Positions 7,912 through 16,000 of a stretch of 33,128 nucleotides of DNA are shown here, piece after piece; positions within the stretch are counted from its first letter, which is position 1, and the number at the start of each line of letters is the position of its first letter. This DNA is from a virus. The DNA is taken from positions 1 to 33,128 of the IMG/VR virus record IMGVR_UViG_3300042888_000552. One strand, 5' to 3'. The translations under genes and the position numbers were made by a program. Under the pieces are notes generated by a model. That model was not told where the DNA came from. It saw only the letters and a list, made by a program, of their open reading frames with translations, and did no database searches.

Positions 7912-8880
7912 ATGGCAAAAATAGGAAAAATCTCTACTATAAAGAGAGAGTTCAGTAGTACACAACTTCAGACAATGGATAGTGGACTAGCACAAAAAGG
8001 AATGACAAGAATCCCTGGAACAGGAGTATTCAAATATCCTTATAAAGAATTAGATGGTAAGTACAGAACAGGATTAGATCCTACTGCTTCATACATCAGA
8101 AGAATTTCAGATCCTCTAGAAAAAGAGTTAGAAATCGAGAGAGTTACTAAACTTAAAGAAAAACTTGAGTATGAGTTAGGTGATATTGATTTAGGACCTC
8201 GTTCACAATTTTGGAACTATGGACTTTCTACTTCTACAGATGATCAAACACATGTTCAATCTGTTAAACTAATGGATGGTGATAATTATTATGATTTATC
8301 AGTTCCATTTCAAGAACTAGCCTTTTCATGGTTAAGAGTACATCCTACAATTGCATCTTCTCACCAAGCTTGGGAAAGAGGTGAGTATCCAGCAGAGACA
8401 CAGTTCTATGTTGTAGATGATGAGATTGAGAATGCTGTAATATATAAGAAAAAACAATTGATTAATAAAGCAATTGTTATGTTTGATTCAATGACTCCTG
8501 ATAAGAAGAAAAAAGTTGCAAGACTTTTAGGTCTTCCAGTAACAGAAGAAACCAAAGAAGAAGTTGTTTACAATCAAGTAGATAACGTATTGAAACAAAC
8601 AGAATTTAAGAATGGTAAATATTCAGGATTAAATCCAGTTGAAGTGTTCAATAGATTTGCTACAATGAAAGATGACTTACTCCATATTAAAGATTTAGTT
8701 AAACAAGCTACAGCACATTCAGTGTATAGAATCAAACCTAACGGTAAGGTTTATGAAGGTGAGTATGAAGTGGCAAAAGATGAAGATGATTTAATTAGAT
8801 TCTTAGCTGATGATGATAACCAAGATGAGTTATTAATATTAGAAGGAAAACTAAAAACTAAAAAACTAGCTGCTATTTAA
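7912..8880 (+). CDS. Conserved crAss-like virion protein, 322 aa
   Basis: Function unknown; position after the MCP and resemblance to proteins found there in other crAss-like phages suggest a head or head-tail connector component. It is soluble, with no signal or membrane segment. Residues 33-51 contain RIPGTGVFKY and GKYRTG, which partly echo the IPG-TGF-YAR motif of the MCP and the 965-aa protein. The centre (DLSVPFQELAFSWLRVHPT, SSHQAWERGEYP) looks like a folded domain. Residues 180-230 are helical and charged (DKKKKVARLLGLPV), a small DNA- or protein-binding-like helical unit. The C-terminal part is beta-rich with an acidic patch (DEDDLIRFLADDDNQDE). The start ATG follows the conserved leader. 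A hairpin surrounds its stop codon. The connector role is inferred. Confidence 0.7.
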   Translation: MAKIGKISTIKREFSSTQLQTMDSGLAQKGMTRIPGTGVFKYPYKELDGKYRTGLDPTASYIRRISDPLEKELEIERVTKLKEKLEYELGDIDLGPRSQFWNYGLSTSTDDQTHVQSVKLMDGDNYYDLSVPFQELAFSWLRVHPTIASSHQAWERGEYPAETQFYVVDDEIENAVIYKKKQLINKAIVMFDSMTPDKKKKVARLLGLPVTEETKEEVVYNQVDNVLKQTEFKNGKYSGLNPVEVFNRFATMKDDLLHIKDLVKQATAHSVYRIKPNGKVYEGEYEVAKDEDDLIRFLADDDNQDELLILEGKLKTKKLAAI

Positions 8881-8891
8881 GCAGTTAGTTT
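8863..8891 (+). other. Hairpin spanning the stop codon of the 322-aa gene
   Basis: AAACTAGCTGC (8863-8873) pairs with GCAGTTAGTTT (8881-8891): 11 bp with one G-T pair. The 7-base loop TATTTAA contains the TAA stop. What follows is AATAATATAAAAG, not a T-run, so termination would be weak. It may separate expression of the two flanking genes or mark an RNA processing point. Confidence 0.5.
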
Positions 8892-8907
8892 AATAATATA
8901 AAAGCAT

Positions 8908-9639
8908 ATGATACCAGTAGATAGTTTATTGTATAAAGTAGATCAAAGACTGAATAAACTGTCAACTAATGCACATCAACAAATTCAATTAGAAGATAAG
9001 ATATTAGCTTTGAATGAAGCTCAGATCAAATTAATAAAACAGAAAATTGATGGTATAAGTACTGCTAGTGGATTAGGACAAGATTCATTTAAAAAGCGTT
9101 ATGAAGATTTACAAAGTCTTGTAATGAACTATAATCACCAACCACTTCCTTTAACATTAAAGGATGCTGATTTGAATCAATGGGCTGCTAATCTTCATAC
9201 GCTTGAACCAAAATATATGTTTTACGTTGACAGTTATGCATTAGCTGACAAAGGAAGATGTAAAGATAGAAAGATATGGATTAATAGAGATCTTGCTAAA
9301 CACGGTGATCTTCAATTCATATTAAATAATGAACATTACAAACCATCATTTGAATATCAAGAAACATTTAACTTTCTTGCATCTGATGAAATAAGTATAT
9401 TTACTGATGGTACCTTTACCCCTAAGAATTTACAAATAATGTACATGCGATATCCTCTTTACATTAATAAAACAGGATATATAATGTTAGATGGTGAACC
9501 ATCATTTGATCAAGACTGTGAGCTTGAAACATACTTAGAAGATGAACTTTTAGATTTAACAGTTCAAAATCTAGCAATGTATACTGAAAATCAATCTGCT
9601 GTACAAAATGCACAATTCAGAATACAAACAAACGAATAA
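8908..9639 (+). CDS. Putative head-tail connector (ring) protein, 243 aa
   Basis: I recognise the N-terminal pattern IPVDSLLYKVDQRLNKLSTN followed by a long amphipathic helix (QLEDKILALNEAQIKLIKQK) as a conserved crAss-like structural protein of this genome position, likely one of the collar rings under the portal. Residues 1-60 are helical; residues 75-215 are mixed alpha/beta (YMFYVDSYALADKGRCKDRK, ISIFTDGTFTPKNLQIMYMR). The C-terminus is helical (ELLDLTVQNLAMYTENQSAVQNAQ), as in many connector proteins whose last helix packs against the ring above. There is no enzymatic motif or signal sequence. It lies 28 bases downstream of the 322-aa gene and 24 bases before the next, so all three are probably co-transcribed. 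The specific ring cannot be decided from sequence. Confidence 0.68.
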   Translation: MIPVDSLLYKVDQRLNKLSTNAHQQIQLEDKILALNEAQIKLIKQKIDGISTASGLGQDSFKKRYEDLQSLVMNYNHQPLPLTLKDADLNQWAANLHTLEPKYMFYVDSYALADKGRCKDRKIWINRDLAKHGDLQFILNNEHYKPSFEYQETFNFLASDEISIFTDGTFTPKNLQIMYMRYPLYINKTGYIMLDGEPSFDQDCELETYLEDELLDLTVQNLAMYTENQSAVQNAQFRIQTNE

Positions 9640-9663
9640 ACTATTAATTTAAATAAATAAAAA

Positions 9664-10827
9664 ATGGCTGATTTTTCATTAACCACGTTATTCGTGGTTC
9701 CAGTAGGACAGACTACTCTTCCTAGCTCTGGTTCAACCCAAGACCTGACTGCAGGTAGAGTGGGTGTATTTAGAAGCGATTATTCATTAGCAACTGTTGC
9801 TAATATTGCTGCTAAACCTTATTTCTACGTTGCACAAGGTAGAGAAAACACTTACCTTCAAGCATCTAAAAGATCTGATAGAATTGCTTCTAATGGATCT
9901 AATGTATCTGAATGGTATAAAGTAATTGGTTGCCCAACAGCAGCTAATCAAATTACTGATGTAACTAATTTTTCTGTACAATGTGGAGACACACTTACAT
10001 TAACATTGCGTGCACATTCTTCTTATATTGATACATTGTATTTCAATGGATTCACTCGCTCAGTAACTATTCAAGCTCCTTGTTGTGAGTGTGGTGGTGA
10101 TGTATGTGTTGACGTTGATGATAATGCATTAATTAATCAATTGATTACAAAATTACGTGCACAAGCTCCTGGTATCAATCCTGATAACATTAGCTTCAAC
10201 ACATTCTATACATTTGAAAATGTAGGTGGTACTATTTTACGTATTACTGGAAAACCTTTAACAAAATATGGTCAACCATGTGATGTTGCTGCTTTCCCTT
10301 TTGAATATGACAGAATGTCTTTCAGAACTTTTGTATATTCTGGTCCAGCTACTACTGCTGACTTTATTGTTGCTGATAGCTGTAACATTGTTGCTAACTC
10401 TGTAATCACTCAACGTTCTTCTTATCCAACAGGACAATCAGGAGAAATTGCTCAACTAGAGAAAAACTTCTATAGCTACCAAGCTGGTTACTTGAAACAC
10501 CTTTACAGAATGAATGGGTATAATGAGAACTTTGAAACTTATGTTTCAAGTGGAGTTACTTATGATACTTATTATATTAAGTTCAACGAACTTGATAAGT
10601 CTGCTTATCAGTGGGGTGATTACATCATGGAAGATTCAACAGTGATCATTGCTGCTCCACAAACTCAAGTTGGTGGTACTTCTAATCCAATTGGTGGACT
10701 TATTGAAAATGTATTAGAAGCTGCTTTAGGAACTTTAGTTAATGGTAATGCTTGTATCACTACAACTACCACTACTAGTACTGTTGCTCCTTCAACTACA
10801 ACTACTACATCTACACAAATACCGTAA
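9664..10827 (+). CDS. Virion structural protein with C-terminal poly-Thr tail, 387 aa
   Basis: The first ~130 residues are beta-strand and turn rich (LTTLFVVPVGQTTLPSSG, LTAGRVGVFRSD), the texture of tail-tube or head-decoration proteins of Bacteroidota phages. Residues ~139-150 form a Cys cluster (PCCECGGDVCVDV) that could bind metal or form disulfides; helical and beta segments follow. The last ~25 residues are a tail with TTTTTT and STTTTTS tracts, which also occur in three other proteins of this window. The start ATG has an A-rich leader (AATAAATAAAAA). A strong terminator begins 30 bases after the stop, marking the end of the capsid/connector transcript. It could be a head auxiliary or head-fibre protein; the exact role is not shown by the sequence. 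Confidence 0.62.
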   Translation: MADFSLTTLFVVPVGQTTLPSSGSTQDLTAGRVGVFRSDYSLATVANIAAKPYFYVAQGRENTYLQASKRSDRIASNGSNVSEWYKVIGCPTAANQITDVTNFSVQCGDTLTLTLRAHSSYIDTLYFNGFTRSVTIQAPCCECGGDVCVDVDDNALINQLITKLRAQAPGINPDNISFNTFYTFENVGGTILRITGKPLTKYGQPCDVAAFPFEYDRMSFRTFVYSGPATTADFIVADSCNIVANSVITQRSSYPTGQSGEIAQLEKNFYSYQAGYLKHLYRMNGYNENFETYVSSGVTYDTYYIKFNELDKSAYQWGDYIMEDSTVIIAAPQTQVGGTSNPIGGLIENVLEAALGTLVNGNACITTTTTTSTVAPSTTTTTSTQIP

Positions 10828-10856
10828 GAATAGTAGAAATATAAATTCCTAATATT

Positions 10857-10890
10857 AAAAGGAGAGAAGTAAAACTCTCTCCTTTTTTTT
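10857..10890 (+). terminator. Strong intrinsic terminator after the capsid/connector genes
   Basis: AAAAGGAGAGA (10857-10867) and TCTCTCCTTTT (10876-10886) form a perfect 11-bp stem with the 8-base loop AGTAAAAC, and the T-run extends to 10890. The next ATG is only 22 bases further on and no promoter fits between them. It probably works as a partial terminator: full-strength capsid mRNA stops here and a fraction reads through into the fibre genes. Confidence 0.9.
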
Positions 10891-10912
10891 ATTAATCTTT
10901 TAAAAAATAATA

Positions 10913-11476
10913 ATGGCAGATTTAAAATTAGATATATTAGTACTTCCAACATATAATGTTTTAACTTTAGGGATAGCTGATGCGTCTACTTATCCTGATG
11001 ATCCACCTCTTGTTGTTGCTCCTACAATTGAAATAACTGTTCCAAATTTTGGTTTAGCTATTCTTCCTTTTGTTGTTAATGATTTTAATTTATTTAATTC
11101 AGCAAGTTTAGGAATTACAGAAGTTGGGGTTGATCAACCATTACCTGATGGAATATATAAGTTAAGATATTCTATTACACCTGCATATATAAATTATGTA
11201 GATAAAACAATAATGCGTACGGAGAGAATACAAGAAAAGTTTGATAGAGCTTTCCTTCAATTAGATTTAATTGAATGTGATAGGGCTATTAAAACTCAAT
11301 CTAGCGTAACATTAAATACAATTAATTTCTTTATACAAGGTTCAATTGCTGCAGCTAATAATTGTGCAGAATATGAATCAAATAAATTATATACACAAGC
11401 AAATAATATGTTAGATAATTTTTTAAAATCTAACTGTGGATGTTCAGGAAATAATTATCAATTAAACTTTTATTAA
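10913..11476 (+). CDS. Putative tail/fibre-region protein, beta-rich with helical C-terminus, 187 aa
   Basis: Residues 1-105 look like a beta-sandwich: alternating hydrophobic strands (EITVPNFGLAILPFVVNDF) and the turn PLPDGIYKLRYSITPAY. Residues 110-175 are helical (MRTERIQEKFDRAFLQLDLI, FIQGSIAAANNCAEYESNKL), and the end contains NCGCSGNN. I have seen this two-part arrangement in fibre-associated proteins of Bacteroidota phages, always next to Cys-rich mini-proteins, as here. There is no catalytic motif. The gene follows the terminator by 22 bases and its stop is two bases before the 29-aa gene, so the small genes at 10913-11920 form one translational cluster. An adaptor between tail and fibres is the best guess. 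Confidence 0.55.
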   Translation: MADLKLDILVLPTYNVLTLGIADASTYPDDPPLVVAPTIEITVPNFGLAILPFVVNDFNLFNSASLGITEVGVDQPLPDGIYKLRYSITPAYINYVDKTIMRTERIQEKFDRAFLQLDLIECDRAIKTQSSVTLNTINFFIQGSIAAANNCAEYESNKLYTQANNMLDNFLKSNCGCSGNNYQLNFY

Positions 11477-11478
11477 TT

Positions 11479-11568
11479 ATGGCACAATGTAATGGGTGTG
11501 GAGCAAATGTGGGGTGTGGATGTCAGTTAAAAAATGGATTATGTGCAGCATGCGCAGCTAAAAAATAA
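11479..11568 (+). CDS. 29-aa Cys-rich mini-protein
   Basis: ATG at 11479, stop TAA at 11566-11568. The 29 residues include seven cysteines in CNGCG, CGC and CAAC, ending AAKK. The spacing (CxxC, CxC, CxxC) resembles a minimal zinc-binding or disulfide knot. The gene fits exactly between its neighbours, with two bases after the previous stop and four before the next ATG. That packing, with the non-random Cys pattern, argues that it is real despite its size. It is too short to recognise by family. It may be a structural metal-binding plug for the fibres, whose N-termini carry similar Cys clusters. Confidence 0.65.
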   Translation: MAQCNGCGANVGCGCQLKNGLCAACAAKK

Positions 11569-11572
11569 TAAT

Positions 11573-11920
11573 ATGCTATTACCTAGACTAAATAATTGTA
11601 TCAACTGTACAGATATTCCTAATTTACTTAAATCAATAGATTGTAAGTTAGCAGAATATGCTAATGGTCTATATAATAATATTACATATATGTTAAATCA
11701 ATCTGTACCAGCTGGTGCAATGATTCGATTAATAACATATAAAAGAATACTTACATATAAACAATGTAATCATGATTACATGTGTGATGTATCTATAAAA
11801 AAAATTACAAGTAGAGTTAATATATTAACTGCAGGTTGTACAATTGCTCCTGTATTTACACCTGAAGTGAGAGTGACAACAACCACTACTACTACTCCTT
11901 GTCCAACAACAACACTATAA
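11573..11920 (+). CDS. Small Cys-containing fibre-region protein with poly-Thr end, 115 aa
   Basis: Unknown function. The N-terminus has INCTDIPNLLKSIDCKLAEY, a helical segment with spaced cysteines. The centre is amphipathic (YNNITYMLNQSVPAGAMIRL, YKRILTYKQCNHDYMCD). The last 15 residues are TTTTTTT and PCPTTTL. I chose the ATG at 11573 rather than the in-frame ATG at 11534, because the latter overlaps the 29-aa gene and its extra residues look like out-of-frame translation. From 11573 the gene begins four bases after the preceding stop. It belongs to the cluster 10913-13045. The poly-Thr end is encoded by mixed ACA/ACC/ACT codons, so selection acts on the protein, not on a simple DNA repeat. 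Confidence 0.6.
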   Translation: MLLPRLNNCINCTDIPNLLKSIDCKLAEYANGLYNNITYMLNQSVPAGAMIRLITYKRILTYKQCNHDYMCDVSIKKITSRVNILTAGCTIAPVFTPEVRVTTTTTTTPCPTTTL

Positions 11921-11932
11921 AATAAATATAAT

Positions 11933-13045
11933 ATGTCTAATTGCACAAATTGTTACAACGGATGTACAGAGATTGTCTCTGACAGATGTGTAAAATATAC
12001 AGGAATAAATATTCCTACATTAGGAATTCAAACAGGTGATACATTATCATTTGTAGAACAAGCTTTGATTTCTTTTCTTCTTTCTACATTGAATGGAACT
12101 GGGATAAAAATAGATCTTGGTAATATAGATGTATGTACTGTTGTACAGAAATATCTTCCAACTTGTGGAGATTTAACAATTGTAGATATATCAAAAGCAC
12201 TTGTACAAGCTGCTTGTGATCTTCAAGAACAAGTTGATGCAATTGATGCAGAGCTTGCAATATTAAATGCTGATTATACAATACCAATAGGTCCTAGTCC
12301 AACATTTACACCATGCTTAACAGGTGTAACTGCTTCTTCAGATACACATGCTATTGTACAAGCTGTAATAAATAAAGTTTGTGCAATACAAGTTGATTTA
12401 GTTGCTCTTGCACTTGACCTTGAAACAAATTATGTACCTAAAGGAGAACCTTTAAATAATTACATTGCTGCATATTTAGCTAGTACAGGAACTTCTACAT
12501 TAGTTAGTTCTAAAATGGTTCCTTATTCTATTCTTCCTTATTATGGAGATTTATCACATTTTAATGGTACAGGTGCAGGAACAGGAGATTGGGACAGAAT
12601 ATTTTTATGTAATGGATTAAATTCAACACCAGATTTAAGAGGACGAGTTCCTGTAGGAGTTACATCAATGCTTAATGCAAGTTTTCCATCACAAACTCAA
12701 CCAGGACTTAATGGTAACCCTGATTATAATGCAAAAGGTATTACTACATTTGGAGCAAATCAAGTTACTTTAAATGAAACGCAACTTCCTGCACATACTC
12801 ATTTAGGAGCTACAGTTGCTGCAGGAGAACATACTCATAATACAAAGTATGGGAGTGCTGGTACAGGTACTTTATATGCAGAAACTCCATATATTAGTGA
12901 TACTCTTGAAGGAACAGCAGGATTAACCACAGCTAATGGTATACATACACATCCTGTAACTATATCATCTACAGGAGGTGGACTACCTCATTCAAATATT
13001 CAACCAGTTATTTCTCTTTATTACATAATTTATATACCTTTATAA
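11933..13045 (+). CDS. Tail fibre with C-terminal tail-collar domain, 370 aa
   Basis: Residues 1-50 form a docking module: a Cys cluster (NCTNCYNGC), then RCVKYTGINIPTLGIQTGDT, which is repeated in variant form in the tailspike encoded next. Residues 55-175 are helical with regular hydrophobic spacing (AACDLQEQVDAIDAELAILN), probably a trimeric shaft. Residues 195-370 match the phage tail-collar / microcystin-dependent family: an IFLCNGLN strand, the hallmark TPDLRGRVPVGV, NETQLPAHTHLG, a His-rich distal part (HTHNTKYG, GIHTHPVTI) and the terminal NIQPVISLYYIIYI. His residues in the tip of such domains often bind metal. Only one base separates its stop from the tailspike ATG, so the two are probably translated together. 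Likely a short fibre or receptor-binding tip. Confidence 0.82.
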   Translation: MSNCTNCYNGCTEIVSDRCVKYTGINIPTLGIQTGDTLSFVEQALISFLLSTLNGTGIKIDLGNIDVCTVVQKYLPTCGDLTIVDISKALVQAACDLQEQVDAIDAELAILNADYTIPIGPSPTFTPCLTGVTASSDTHAIVQAVINKVCAIQVDLVALALDLETNYVPKGEPLNNYIAAYLASTGTSTLVSSKMVPYSILPYYGDLSHFNGTGAGTGDWDRIFLCNGLNSTPDLRGRVPVGVTSMLNASFPSQTQPGLNGNPDYNAKGITTFGANQVTLNETQLPAHTHLGATVAAGEHTHNTKYGSAGTGTLYAETPYISDTLEGTAGLTTANGIHTHPVTISSTGGGLPHSNIQPVISLYYIIYIPL

Positions 13046-13046
13046 T

Positions 13047-16000
13047 ATGTTTACATCTTTAAATCATGATTCTTCTTGTGGATGTGTACAATGTACACCG
13101 TCAACTTCTGTTTGCTATGTTGGAGCAAACTTACCTAATACAGGTATTCAAAACAATGATACTATTTCTGTAGCAGTACAAAAACTAGATGCTGCTATAA
13201 CAGCAATACCAGAAGCAAACCAATTTATAAAATCTAATGAACCTCTTTCTTTAGCCCAAAGAAATGGTAATGTACTATATGGTATATTAGACCAGTATAC
13301 AGGCGAAGAAATGACTTTATCAAAAGTAACAGGAACGCCAGTAGTTGATGGAGTAATGTATTTTCAATTAATTAATAATTATAATGTTACTGAATATTTT
13401 AGAAGAAACATAGTAAAAATTAATCCATATATATTTGGAGCAAAGGGAGATGGCATAAATAATGATACATCTGCAATACAATCTGCTATTAATTTTTGCC
13501 AAACTTCAGGGGATATTTTAGAATTAGAAGGTAATTTTTTATCAGATACAATAACAATATCTGAAAGCATAAAATTAGAAACAGTTTGTACTTTGCAAAC
13601 AATAAATAATGTAGATGCATTAGTTATTCAAGGAGGCGGATATGGTCAAAGTGTTTTTATTAAGCATACGGGAAGTTTAACTATAAGAGGGATACAAAGA
13701 GATGGTTTTGCAAGAGGTATTGTTCTAAAAAATGGTGTATTAAATTCTACATTTGATAAAGTTTATATATCAAATGTAGGACTTGGGGTTGATTATGAAG
13801 CAAGTGGTAATAATAATATAGTGGCATGGAATCTATTAGATATTCGTTCTACTAGTAGTTCAACCTTAACTACGTTTACAAAGGGAGCATTTGTTAGTAA
13901 TACAACATTATATAATATAGGCGAAATAACAACGCCTACGCCTATATTAACAAATATGGGGACTATCATTGTTGCTGGAAATGTATATCCAATCGTTGCA
14001 AAACCTGGAGCGACAAATACATACTATGTTGGAAACTTTTACAGTTTACCAAATGGAGGACAATTATACCACTATACAGGAGGTGGAGTTCTTCACAGAA
14101 AACATCCTGACAATGGAGCTATAGAATATAAAACATTACGCTTATGGTCTATAGCAGGCTCTAGTATTACAGTTCAATCTTCTTATGGAGTAACAGTTAA
14201 TGGTGGTGAAATAGAAGGATGTGGAACCAATGTGGTTGTTGGTGGTATTTATATGAATGGATCAAATCCTGAAACTATATATTCAATTAGAAGTTTATTT
14301 GAAGGGCTACATACAGAAGGAAATACAGCTAATAAACCGTTTGTTTATTCTTTAAAAAATAGTATGATTACCTTTAACGGCTGTTTAATGGGTGATGGTA
14401 TCCAAGTCGCTGCTCCGCAAACAGGTGTTAAATTCCAATCAGGTTATGGTACAGACAGAACGTCAAACTATTATTACGGAAAACCAAATGAAGATTTTCC
14501 AGCAATAGAGCCAAACGATCCAACGTTTAAAATATATAAAGATTTAACAACAGGAACAACTGTATACTTGAATCTTAGGGATTTAATACCGATGATGTCC
14601 TATATGGGGGATTTAAGGGTGAATTACGTATGCACTGGTGAATATAACATGTTAAATATTCCCGTAGGCGAAACAAGAACCTTGAGAGTTACGCCTTATG
14701 GAACAAATACATTAAACGGAGGAACCGCATATCAAGATATTACGATTACAGGATTACCAAATAAAACTGAATACAAAATTACTTTTTTGTTAGTCGGTAA
14801 TGATTTTACTTACACTGTAGATTCTGGTGAAAATTGGATAAAATCCAACGAATCTCTTTCTCTGGCAAAAAGAAAAGGAGATGTTTTATATGGCATTTTG
14901 GATCAATACACAGGAGAAGATATAACTTTATCGAAAGTAACAGGTACTCCTGTAGTTGACGGTATTATCTATTTTCAATTGGGCACTGAATATTTTAAAA
15001 GAAACGTAGATGTAATAAATCCTTGTATTTTTGGAGTAAAAGCGGACGGAGTCACAGACAACACTGAAGCATTGCAAAACGCTATTGACTTTGCAAGCAC
15101 ATCTAATATTAAAGAAATAAAGTTTAGTCCTAGCGAAAACTCTTATAGGTTTACGCATTTAGATTTAATTGGTTCTCAATACAGCGGTATTTCGCTAATT
15201 GGCTCAAAAGGTGTTGTGTTTGAACAAATTTTAGGAACTAGGCAAATAGTTGGTGGGTATCCAATTCCGTCTTTTGCCAGGTATGAAAGAGCTGATGGAT
15301 TCTTATTAATTAACGATGGTGTAAACTCTCCTTCAAATGTTACTACTTTTGAGAGTACAGCTGTTAGAGATATAACTATTGATGGTATTACTTTTTTAAA
15401 TGACGTTGTTAATGATGAGTTTGACGAGCTAACCCATCAAATCTGTGCAGTCGGAGTCAGCAATTTTACGGTTAAAAATTGTGAATTTATAGGATTTTTA
15501 GGCGATGGAGTTGCGGTGACAAATGTTCTTGTCGGTTCTACAAACATTAGAATGAATAGAAATGTAAATATAATTTACAATTCTTTTGATGGCGTAAATA
15601 AAGACAATAGGCAGGCTGTTTCTATTTATGCATGCGATGGGTTTTCTGTTAATTACAATAAAATAAAGAATACGACTAGGTCTGATATGCCTGGAGCGAT
15701 TGATATAGAACCTGATTATATAAGTAGTATTTTAAGGGGAGGCGAAATAAAAGGTAATAAAATTTATAATATTGGAGGAAATATAGGAGCAATAGCAATT
15801 ACTTTAGCAAATAATAATAGCACCTTAAATTATCCAGAAACAAGTCCGTTACAATCAAAAATTACTGTTTCAAATAATACAATAGTAGATTGTACATTTG
15901 CATCATTCACAGTTATTTCGCAACTTACATATTTACAAACAAACGGTAAAAATATAAAATCTGTAGTTTTTAGAGATAATTACATTAGTAATTCTGGTTT

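Noticed and set aside
10740-10825. ACA/ACT repeats as a microsatellite or CRISPR-like array
   Set aside because: Codons are mixed within the coding frame, and there are no regular repeats with spacers anywhere in the window.
11534-11572. Upstream ATG for the 115-aa protein
   Set aside because: It would overlap the 29-aa Cys gene. The ATG at 11573 gives tight spacing and a more typical N-terminus.
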